Positions 1 through 5,249 of a DNA stretch of 5,964 nt are shown here, piece by piece; position 1 is the stretch's first letter; each line of letters starts with the position of its first letter. Location: positions 1 to 5,964 of the forward strand of contig JAESUJ010000095.1 in the NCBI GenBank assembly GCA_016763165.1. The letters run 5' to 3'. The position numbers and the translations under genes were made by a program. The notes beneath the pieces were generated by a model that did no database searches, was not told the DNA's origin, and saw only the letters and a list, made by a program, of their open reading frames with translations. This stretch comes from Candidatus Babeliales bacterium (GTDB taxonomy: Bacteria > Babelota > Babeliae > Babelales > CAZZPM01).

Positions 1-96
1 AGTCCATCACCAAGTCCATCACCAAGTCCATCACCAAGTCCATCACCAAGTCCATCACCAAGTCCATCACCAAGTCCATCACCAAGTCCATCACCA
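1..96 (+). repeat. 12-bp coding minisatellite, eight perfect copies, open at left edge
   Basis: Eight identical head-to-tail copies of AGTCCATCACCA run from the first base of the window, so the array probably continues to the left. In frame 1 each unit reads Ser-Pro-Ser-Pro. The array passes through AAA at 97-99 into the reading frame that stops at 360, so it is coding. The lack of any mismatch between copies suggests recent expansion or homogenisation. Such arrays change copy number by slippage; a 12-bp unit keeps the frame whatever the number. Confidence 0.97.
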
Positions 97-360
97 AAAA
101 TGAGTAAAAAATATATTGGGGCAGGAATCATAGGATTAATTGCAATTAAATTATTGCATGATGATTGGACAATAACAGCAGACAGAATCAAGAAGAACAA
201 GATAAAAAAAGATTCGAATTGCTCACTTGAAAAACAATTGTTTTCAGAAAAAATGAAAGATTATTTAGAAAATATAAAGAATGAATCACGTAGCCATGGA
301 CGACTTGCAGGTTCGATCTTGCTTTCAGGTCTAACAGCCTACCTATTAACAAATTATTAA
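1..360 (+). CDS. C-terminal part of a Ser-Pro-stalk protein with two C-terminal membrane segments (5' partial)
   Basis: Frame 1 is open from the window edge to TAA 358-360 and gives 119 residues. Residues 1-32 are (SPSP)8. A hydrophobic segment follows at about 38-52 (YIGAGIIGLIAIKLL), then about 48 mostly charged, Lys/Glu-rich residues. A second hydrophobic segment covers about 101-119 (RLAGSILLSGLTAYLLTNY) and ends at the stop. An ATG at 100 could be called as a start, but it has no Shine-Dalgarno sequence and sits directly behind the in-frame repeat, so I treat it as internal. The likely layout is an unseen N-terminal domain, an extended Ser-Pro stalk and a C-terminal membrane hairpin (inference). 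The function is not recognised. The ankyrin-like gene downstream ends in the same arrangement. Confidence 0.75.
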   Translation, partial: SPSPSPSPSPSPSPSPSPSPSPSPSPSPSPSPKMSKKYIGAGIIGLIAIKLLHDDWTITADRIKKNKIKKDSNCSLEKQLFSEKMKDYLENIKNESRSHGRLAGSILLSGLTAYLLTNY

Positions 361-380
361 GAACTGCTGATTTTGTAATA

Positions 381-415
381 ATAAACATCAAAAGAAGCGC
401 TTTTATCATGTTTAT
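381..415 (+). terminator. Stem-loop after the Ser-Pro-stalk gene, possible terminator
   Basis: ATAAACAT (381-388) pairs perfectly with ATGTTTAT (408-415). Inside it AAAAG (390-394) pairs with CTTTT (400-404) around a 5-nt loop, with a 1x3 internal loop between the two stems. It begins 20 nt after the stop at 360. No T-run follows, and the stem is AT-rich, so it may be a weak terminator or an RNA-stabilising 3' end. Confidence 0.4.
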
Positions 416-497
416 CAACTCTGCCTTCGACATTGGTCTATTTTAATTTATCATTAGCAGGAAAGTAATTTTTATTAAAAAAAACAAGGGAACAATC

Positions 498-743
498 ATG
501 AAAAGACAATTTTTAATACTTTTTGTAACAATACTCGGTTTGCAAACTATGCACGCAGCAAGTGAAGCTCCTACATTGCATGAAGCTTTTGAAAAGGATA
601 ATAGAGAAGATTTTGAAGCAGCACTTAACGCACTTGATGCAGATAGCCCACTTGATTCAGAAATAAAAAAACAACTCCTTTCAAATCCAGATCAAAATCA
701 GTTTTCCCTAATCAAAGCAATTAAGAAGACAAATTTAGAATAG
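498..743 (+). CDS. N-terminal fragment of a secreted ankyrin-like protein (signal peptide plus first repeat region)
   Basis: This 81-residue frame starts at ATG 498, with AAGGGA (486-491) 6 nt upstream as a Shine-Dalgarno-like site. The N-terminus is a classical Sec signal peptide: Lys2 and Arg3, a hydrophobic core FLILFVTILGL, then QTMHAA, with cleavage likely after Ala20 or Ala21. The mature part begins with an ankyrin-like helix pair (TLHEAFEKDNREDFEAAL). It stops at TAG 741-743 in the middle of a second such unit (LIKAIKKTNLE). The expected continuation, IAKWYLEQEGINVD, lies in the -1 frame. I therefore read this as the 5' part of a gene that continues to 1951, not as a complete small protein. 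If translated alone it would be a short exported peptide of about 60 residues. The function is not known. Confidence 0.7.
   Translation: MKRQFLILFVTILGLQTMHAASEAPTLHEAFEKDNREDFEAALNALDADSPLDSEIKKQLLSNPDQNQFSLIKAIKKTNLE
731..743 (+). other. Frame junction with in-phase A AAT TTA heptamer just before the TAG stop
   Basis: Positions 731-737 read A AAT TTA in the phase of the 498 frame, which fits the X XXY YYZ pattern of -1 slippery sites. The stop TAG is at 741-743. A -1 slip here enters the frame that runs to 1951 and would give KKTNL followed by RIAKWYLEQ, a good ankyrin-type helix. I see no convincing downstream pseudoknot and only a poor purine-rich stretch (AAGAAG) upstream. The competing explanation is loss of one A from an ancestral GAAATA, now GAATA (738-742). 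Confidence 0.5.
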
Positions 744-781
744 CTAAATGGTACCTCGAGCAAGAAGGCATTAATGTTGAT

Positions 782-1951
782 ATGCAAGTATATTCTTATG
801 AGTCAAAATCTATAGAAAGAGTAAACGAGGTAACTGTAAACAAAATATACGAATTGCCTTATTCCGATCAAGGTCAAAACCTAGTTGATATAAAAAATGC
901 GATTGAACTACTCGAAATCATTGTGAAAAATAAAAGTTTTAATGTAACCCTCAAAGAAGATGAACGGCCAGTCCTAAGGACAATCCTTTCTCTAATGATA
1001 GAGATAAAGCAGAATCACTTGAAAGAGAACCAAAAAGAAATTCTGCCTTTACTAGAAAATGTTTTCAAAGTTTTTATTACAACCCATCCAAATTTTGATA
1101 TCAATACAACGACAGATAATAAGCCAACTTTCCTCCAGGGAGCAATAAACTTTGACCTAGAAGGCATTGTTACCTTTCTTTTGGAGAAAAAGCCTCAGGC
1201 AATAAATATTACTCGGACAGAGTCTATTTGGAATCTAGAAAAAGAAAAACTTATAAAAGAAAAAGTAATAGTACCTGTTATATTTCTTATTAACTCTCCG
1301 AAATACATAAGAATATTGGCCGATCATCCAGAAATTGATTTGCTTGCTGAGGATAACAAAGAATACCGTTTTGGTGATCATTTACTTGCTGAGAATAACA
1401 AAGAATACCGTTTTTGTGATCTACTGCTTGATCTTTACAAAAACCCTGAAGTTAAAAAATATTTAATTGAAAAAATAATGGCTCAAGCAGTAAAGAAAGA
1501 AGATGCCTATGCTCTTCCCCAACTTTATTATAATGGTGCGCAGCTCACAGATGAAGCTTATAAAGTTCTTAGAGCAAGCTTAGACAATCCTGAAGGTAGT
1601 GATAATTCTTCAAATGCCGATCTAAGAAAAAGGCTAGTTTTACAACATGATCAAAAGATTAGATATTCAAGAAACATAAATGGTGGACTTGTTATTATTG
1701 GAATCGTAGCTATCGGTTATGATCTGTATAAATTTTCCAACAAAAAGACTGCAGCAAAACAAAAAAAAGAACTTTCCCAAAAAACTGATTATGAAAAAAC
1801 TGACGTTCAAGAAGAAACAGCACAGAACAAAGAGAAACAAAAAACAGCTGATAACAAGGCAATGGCGTATGTTAAAGACTTTAAGAACTTTCGTAATCAC
1901 GCAGCTTTATTAATCCCTGTGGCCTGTATCGCTTTCAAATATTTTCAATAG
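782..1951 (+). CDS. C-terminal fragment of the ankyrin-like protein, with two C-terminal membrane segments
   Basis: This 389-residue frame has ATG 782 as its first start, but it is open back to 725. Translation of 725-781 gives ankyrin-like sequence (FRIAKWYLEQEGINVD), so 782 is probably not the true start. AAGAAGG at 762-768 is Shine-Dalgarno-like but 13 nt away, rather far for efficient re-initiation. Residues 113-144 resemble a degenerate ankyrin repeat (PTFLQGAINFDLEGIVTFLL), and residues near 250-270 are similar (LPQLYYNGAQLTDEAY). A 14-residue unit is duplicated at 187-214. The C-terminus has a hydrophobic segment at about 301-316 (GGLVIIGIVAIGYDLY), about 53 Lys/Glu/Gln-rich residues and a last hydrophobic segment at about 373-386. 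A role in host or surface interaction is inferred from the architecture only; no enzymatic motif is visible. Confidence 0.7.
   Translation: MQVYSYESKSIERVNEVTVNKIYELPYSDQGQNLVDIKNAIELLEIIVKNKSFNVTLKEDERPVLRTILSLMIEIKQNHLKENQKEILPLLENVFKVFITTHPNFDINTTTDNKPTFLQGAINFDLEGIVTFLLEKKPQAINITRTESIWNLEKEKLIKEKVIVPVIFLINSPKYIRILADHPEIDLLAEDNKEYRFGDHLLAENNKEYRFCDLLLDLYKNPEVKKYLIEKIMAQAVKKEDAYALPQLYYNGAQLTDEAYKVLRASLDNPEGSDNSSNADLRKRLVLQHDQKIRYSRNINGGLVIIGIVAIGYDLYKFSNKKTAAKQKKELSQKTDYEKTDVQEETAQNKEKQKTADNKAMAYVKDFKNFRNHAALLIPVACIAFKYFQ
1340..1423 (+). repeat. 42-bp in-frame tandem duplication inside the ankyrin-like gene
   Basis: Copy one (1340-1381) encodes LLAEDNKEYRFGDH and copy two (1382-1423) encodes LLAENNKEYRFCDL. 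The DNA copies match at 37 of 42 positions by my count. Of the five differences, TTG/TTA is silent and the other four change three residues, two of them in the last codon. The unit is shorter than a 33-residue ankyrin repeat, so this looks like a local slippage or recombination duplication and not a domain duplication. Confidence 0.9.
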
Positions 1952-1969
1952 ATTTTCAGACATTCAATG

Positions 1970-1996
1970 CTGACGCCAGGAAACCCTTTGCGTCAG
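1970..1996 (+). terminator. Stem-loop after the ankyrin-like gene, possible terminator
   Basis: CTGACGC (1970-1976) pairs perfectly with GCGTCAG (1990-1996). The interior can add AGG (1978-1980) with CCT (1985-1987) around an AAAC loop. It begins 18 nt after the stop at 1951 and is GC-rich against its surroundings. No T-run follows, so it is not a canonical intrinsic terminator. Position and stem strength make a 3'-end role the best guess. Confidence 0.45.
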
Positions 1997-2016
1997 TCAT
2001 CAATTCGCAAATAATA

Positions 2017-2053
2017 GACTCGTAAAGTCGTGGACTTGTAAAGTCGTGGACTA
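2017..2053 (+). repeat. 16-bp tandem repeat with internal dyads upstream of prfB
   Basis: GACTCGTAAAGTCGTG (2017-2032) is followed directly by GACTTGTAAAGTCGTG (2033-2048), one mismatch, and then by the start of a third unit, GACTA (2049-2053). The repeat creates dyads: AAGTC-GTG-GACTT at 2025-2037 and AGTC-GTG-GACT at 2042-2052, spaced 16 bp apart. It lies 75-110 bp before the likely prfB start. It could be a paired operator or a simple duplication. I could not define a convincing promoter nearby. Confidence 0.85.
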
Positions 2054-2127
2054 TTTTCTTTTCTCTGATAAACTATCAATAATGTTCTCAAATCCTGATG
2101 GTATATTTCTTTGTTATGAGATATTTT

Positions 2128-3219
2128 ATGCGCATTGATACTCTTCGTGACCTTTTAAAATCATGTGAGCCGAATGTTACGGCTATCCAAACTTTTTACA
2201 AAGAATCCGATATCGAACAGAAACATCAAGAGCTTCATCAACAGATGAACTCCCCTGATCAAATTTGGGGAAGCACAGAGCAGATAAACTGTGCAAAAGA
2301 GTACCAAAAGTACGACTCTTTCTTAACCGAATACAGAGAAATAATTCAACAGTACAAAGATATCATCGAGATTGTAGAACTTTTTTCCGACGATGAAGCG
2401 GTACTCGAAGAACAAGAAAAAATTCTCTTAACTCTCAAAAAAAAAATCAGTTCATTCAAACTTTCACTTCTTTTTGGCAAAGAGGAAGATGCTGGAAACT
2501 GTTTTTTAACTATCAATGCAGGAGCTGGTGGAACTGAATCTCAAGATTGGGCAGAGATGCTTTTACGCATGTACATACGATTTTGCGAACGAGAAAAAAA
2601 AAATATTCAAATTGTCGACTACCAATCTGGCGAGGAAGCTGGTATTAAATCAGCAACGTTGTACATCAAGGGAAAGTATTCGTACGGCCTCTTATCATGC
2701 GAAGCTGGAATTCATCGATTAGTTCGAATCTCACCCTTTGACTCAAACAAGCGCCGTCATACCTCATTTGCAGCGGTTACTGTTTTTCCTGAAGTTCCTG
2801 AATCAACTATTGAAATAAATGAAAACGACCTCCGTATCGATACGTATCGTGCAGGTGGAGCTGGTGGACAACATGTTAACAAAACCGACTCTGCTGTTAG
2901 AATAACTCACTTACCAACAAAAACTGTTGCTCAGTGCCAAGATGGACGGTCACAGTTGCAAAATAAACAGACTGCTATGAAGGTACTCATATCACGCTTG
3001 ACTGAGTTACAAAAAGAAGAACAGCGAGCAAAAGAACAGAGCATTGAAAGAAAGAAAATTGAATGGGGATCACAAATTAGATCCTATGTTTTACATCCAT
3101 ATAAAATGGTAAAAGATCATCGAACAGCGTTTGAATCACCACAACCACAAAATGTTCTTGATGGTGAATTAATTGACTTTATTGAAGCATACCTGGTATC
3201 ACAAGCCTCTATCGACTAG
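2128..3219 (+). CDS. prfB: Peptide chain release factor 2 (RF2)
   Basis: RF2 recognises UGA and UAA stop codons in the ribosomal A site and triggers hydrolysis of peptidyl-tRNA. With the start at 2128 the protein has 363 residues, close to the 365 of E. coli RF2. The N-terminal domain is helical and charged. The stop-codon recognition tripeptide SPF is at 202-204 (VRISPFDS), which marks RF2 and not RF1 (PxT). The catalytic GGQ is at 246-248 within RAGGAGGQHVNKT, and GWGSQIRSY-type sequence near the C-terminus (EWGSQIRSYVLHPYKMVKDHRT) is conserved. In-frame ATGs also exist at 2098 and 2116. I prefer 2128 because GAG lies 7 nt upstream and the N-terminus then matches the family length, whereas 2098 has no Shine-Dalgarno sequence. 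No in-frame stop occurs, so the usual RF2 frameshift autoregulation is absent. tilS follows after 7 nt. Confidence 0.96.
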   Translation: MRIDTLRDLLKSCEPNVTAIQTFYKESDIEQKHQELHQQMNSPDQIWGSTEQINCAKEYQKYDSFLTEYREIIQQYKDIIEIVELFSDDEAVLEEQEKILLTLKKKISSFKLSLLFGKEEDAGNCFLTINAGAGGTESQDWAEMLLRMYIRFCEREKKNIQIVDYQSGEEAGIKSATLYIKGKYSYGLLSCEAGIHRLVRISPFDSNKRRHTSFAAVTVFPEVPESTIEINENDLRIDTYRAGGAGGQHVNKTDSAVRITHLPTKTVAQCQDGRSQLQNKQTAMKVLISRLTELQKEEQRAKEQSIERKKIEWGSQIRSYVLHPYKMVKDHRTAFESPQPQNVLDGELIDFIEAYLVSQASID

Positions 3220-3221
3220 GA
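3218..3221 (+). promoter_or_regulatory. tilS ribosome binding site overlapping the prfB stop
   Basis: AGGA sits across the last two bases of the prfB TAG and is 5 nt from ATG 3227. It decides the tilS start: the earlier in-frame ATG at 3173 lies inside prfB and would add 18 residues with no family counterpart. The overlap suggests translational coupling of tilS to prfB. Confidence 0.65.
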
Positions 3222-3226
3222 ATTGT

Positions 3227-4267
3227 ATGACTTTTTTTGAACAAGCTTACAAACATTTACTCCATATTATTGCAACTATCCATCCAGAAAAAACCTCAAA
3301 TCTCTCTTCATCTAAAGAACATGTATCAAAAGAGATTTTTCCGAAGCTACATTTACCAAAATTACTTTTGGGGCTTTCAGGTGGTGCTGATTCTGTTTTT
3401 CTATTTCATCTGTTGCTACACGCACGATCTGAAAACAAACTTGATTTCGTAGCCGCACACCTCAACCATCAATGGCGTGATGATGCTGATGATACCGTTA
3501 CTTTTTGTAAAATTCTTTCTGAGAAACATGCCGTCCCTTTCTTTATTGATATGCTTGAAACCTACAAACCGCACCTGATTAACAGGGGATCTTCAGAAGA
3601 TCTTGGACGACAAGCACGCCTTCTTTTTTTTAAAAGAACAAGTGATCAACAAAATATTCGTTGGTCGGTTCTTGGCCATCATGCTGATGATCAGATCGAA
3701 TCTTTTTTTATTAAATTAATTCGTGGAACGACACTTGAAGGTATCGGTGGCATGCAGACCATCGCACAGAACAGAATCCGTCCTTTGCTCTTGTTTTCAA
3801 AGCAACAAATTATAAGCTACCTGACTGAGCAGGGCCATGCATGGTATCATGATTCAACCAACGATTCAGATGCCTTTTTAAGAAATAAAATACGCTCTCA
3901 ACTCATCCCTTCGTTACAAAAAGTTGATCAACGAAGCCTTACAAATATTAGACGATTTCAAGTTCATGCGACTCTCGATGCCGATTTTTTCATTCATGAA
4001 ACTAATCGAGCGATTGAACGAGTAACAAAAAATCAACCTGCTGAAACTAATGCTCGATACAGCCGATCACTTTTTTTCAGAGAACATCCAGCGCTTCAAA
4101 AACGAATACTGACACGACTTTTATACAAAAATAAATATGATGGAACAATCTCGGAAGGGATTATTCTAGAAATAATTCGTTTTTTAATACATAATCAAGG
4201 AGGAGAGCATAGCATCAAACATCTTGTCATCCATAAAAAACAGGATATTTTTTGGATAAATCCATAA
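3227..4267 (+). CDS. tilS: tRNA(Ile)-lysidine synthase TilS
   Basis: TilS is a cytoplasmic ATP-dependent enzyme that attaches lysine to C34 of tRNA-Ile2 (anticodon CAU), so that the tRNA reads AUA and is charged with isoleucine. The 346-residue product has the N-type PP-loop SGGADS at 51-56 (GLSGGADSVFLFHLL), then AAHLNHQWRDDADD, the GRQARLLFF segment and GHHADDQIESFFIKLIRGT with the conserved HHxDDQ-E pattern. It continues with RPLL and the DSTNDSDAFLRNKIR block that matches the E-D-S-N...RN-R signature. The N-terminus before the PP-loop is about 30 residues longer than in E. coli. The C-terminal part is shorter than the E. coli enzyme (about 430 residues), so it may lack part of the C-terminal tRNA-binding region, as in compact TilS proteins. 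It lies between prfB and the TonB-like gene in a tight co-directional run. Confidence 0.95.
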   Translation: MTFFEQAYKHLLHIIATIHPEKTSNLSSSKEHVSKEIFPKLHLPKLLLGLSGGADSVFLFHLLLHARSENKLDFVAAHLNHQWRDDADDTVTFCKILSEKHAVPFFIDMLETYKPHLINRGSSEDLGRQARLLFFKRTSDQQNIRWSVLGHHADDQIESFFIKLIRGTTLEGIGGMQTIAQNRIRPLLLFSKQQIISYLTEQGHAWYHDSTNDSDAFLRNKIRSQLIPSLQKVDQRSLTNIRRFQVHATLDADFFIHETNRAIERVTKNQPAETNARYSRSLFFREHPALQKRILTRLLYKNKYDGTISEGIILEIIRFLIHNQGGEHSIKHLVIHKKQDIFWINP

Positions 4268-4289
4268 AATAAACAGCTTGTAACCATGA

Positions 4290-5249
4290 ATGCTACATAA
4301 AAGATCATTTAAAAAAGGAGATCTTGGAGTGTTTCATCATTTACTATCGCTCGGACTATGCTGTTCGATGCTTATACATGGACTAATTCTTCTTACATTT
4401 TGTTGTTCGATTGGCTTGCGTACTCCTCTTGCTGACAGCAACATTAAAAAAGAAGAAGAGAAGCCTATTTCATTGTTTTCGCTTTCATCATTTGAACAGA
4501 CAGAAAATCAACCCAAAACTCCCGAAAAAGAACTATTTAAAGAGAGTGACGAAACTACTCTTTATGAACCTATAGATCTTGAAACAAGAGAATCTACAAT
4601 AAAACCAGCAATAATAGATGAAGAAAATAAGCCCGAAGAGCCGGCTGAACCTCAAGAGATAATTCAAGACAGACCTTTGGAGAATCATCCTCTGGAACAA
4701 GTTGCTGAGCAGGCTGAAAAAATACCTGCTATAGAAGAGTCAAAGCCTGCAATGATAACTGATGCAGAAAAAAAAGAACTCTCTCGATCGCTATTTTTAA
4801 AAGAAGCTACCTCAAATACTCAAACAACAACAAGAACAGATTTCTTTCAACATGCAAAATCTATCGCACAAACATTGCCACTAACATCCTTGCACAGCAC
4901 AAACAGAGGAAACTTTTCTGCAAAAATAAGTGGTCTGGGAAATCTCAAGTATCACTCATACGAAGAGAAAGTACGCAACGCCCTTATAACTGCATTTAAC
5001 ACTGTCAAACATCGATTCCACCCATCAAATGAGAAGGGTCTTTCAGCAGTTCGAACCGCTATCGACTTGGTCATCAACAAAGATGGATCAATCTTACAAC
5101 TCTACCTTGTTCATTCATCAGGTGACACATCATTCGATAAAATGATCATGGAATCAATAAAATACGCAGCACCATTCCCTTCAATTCCAAATCATTTGGG
5201 CATCGATAAATACCGTCTTGGCGGAATGGAACTTCACGTGCAATATTAA
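4290..5249 (+). CDS. TonB/TolA-family envelope energy-transducing protein
   Basis: Such proteins are anchored in the inner membrane, span the periplasm and pass proton-motive force from an ExbBD- or TolQR-type motor to outer-membrane partners. The 319-residue product has a basic N-terminus (HKRSFKK), one membrane segment at about 18-41 and, inside it, S26-M-L-I-H30-G, matching the TonB SxxxH signature (SVCIHG in E. coli). Residues about 45-200 form a Glu/Pro-rich linker that is more acidic than the Pro-Lys linker of E. coli TonB. The C-terminal domain (223-319) has VINKDGSILQ, SSGDTSFDK (SSG 276-278) and AAPFPSIP (PFPSIP 295-300), typical of TonB/TolA ends. I leave the symbol blank because TonB and TolA cannot be separated here. 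A second start, GTG 4329, is better placed for a Shine-Dalgarno site but loses the basic N-terminus. The motor proteins are not in the window. Confidence 0.87.
   Translation: MLHKRSFKKGDLGVFHHLLSLGLCCSMLIHGLILLTFCCSIGLRTPLADSNIKKEEEKPISLFSLSSFEQTENQPKTPEKELFKESDETTLYEPIDLETRESTIKPAIIDEENKPEEPAEPQEIIQDRPLENHPLEQVAEQAEKIPAIEESKPAMITDAEKKELSRSLFLKEATSNTQTTTRTDFFQHAKSIAQTLPLTSLHSTNRGNFSAKISGLGNLKYHSYEEKVRNALITAFNTVKHRFHPSNEKGLSAVRTAIDLVINKDGSILQLYLVHSSGDTSFDKMIMESIKYAAPFPSIPNHLGIDKYRLGGMELHVQY
4315..4320 (+). promoter_or_regulatory. Strong Shine-Dalgarno inside the TonB-like frame, supporting an alternative GTG start at 4329
   Basis: AAGGAG lies 8 nt before the in-frame GTG at 4329-4331. ATG 4290 has no recognisable Shine-Dalgarno sequence. 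A start at 4329 would give a 306-residue protein that keeps the whole membrane segment and the SxxxH motif but lacks HKRSFKK. The positive-inside rule favours 4290, whereas initiation signals favour 4329. Confidence 0.45.

Larger units (their letters stand above)
498..1951 (+). pseudogene. Reconstructed parent gene: exported ankyrin-like protein with C-terminal membrane hairpin, split by a -1 frame change
   Basis: The frame opened at 498 and the frame closing at 1951 join into one coherent protein of about 484 residues if the reading shifts by -1 near 731-740. The parts in order would be a signal peptide (1-21), degenerate ankyrin-like repeats, a 14-residue tandem duplication, a first membrane segment, a Lys/Glu/Gln-rich stretch and a second membrane segment at the C-terminus. 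The second frame is open upstream to 725, well before its first ATG at 782, as expected of a continuous gene. No other stop interrupts the 3' part. The break is therefore recent, a sequencing error, or bypassed by frameshifting. Confidence 0.6.

Noticed and set aside
1..96. CRISPR array or iteron-type origin
   Set aside because: The 12-bp units are directly adjacent with no spacers and code for Ser-Pro in frame with the following gene.
100..360. ATG 100 as the start of an independent 86-residue protein
   Set aside because: The frame is open to the window edge through the SPSP repeat and no Shine-Dalgarno sequence precedes this ATG, so it is more likely an internal methionine.
188..433. Minus-strand frame of 81 codons over the Ser-Pro-stalk gene
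   Set aside because: It is antisense to a better supported frame, shows no recognisable domain and has no initiation signal.
426..454. Promoter TTCGAC-17-TATCAT upstream of the ankyrin-like gene
   Set aside because: The -10 is acceptable but the -35 matches the consensus at only two positions, which is no better than chance in AT-rich DNA.
1667..1900. Minus-strand frame with a Phe/Cys-rich hydrophobic product
   Set aside because: It is the antisense shadow of a Lys/Glu-rich coding stretch; such composition arises automatically from AAA/GAA codons.
2098..2127. Upstream prfB start at ATG 2098
   Set aside because: No Shine-Dalgarno sequence precedes it, and the ten extra residues, MVYFFVMRYF, have no counterpart in RF2; 2128 gives the expected length.
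3237..3452. Alternative frame inside tilS
   Set aside because: It overlaps the PP-loop coding region of tilS in another frame and has no family resemblance.
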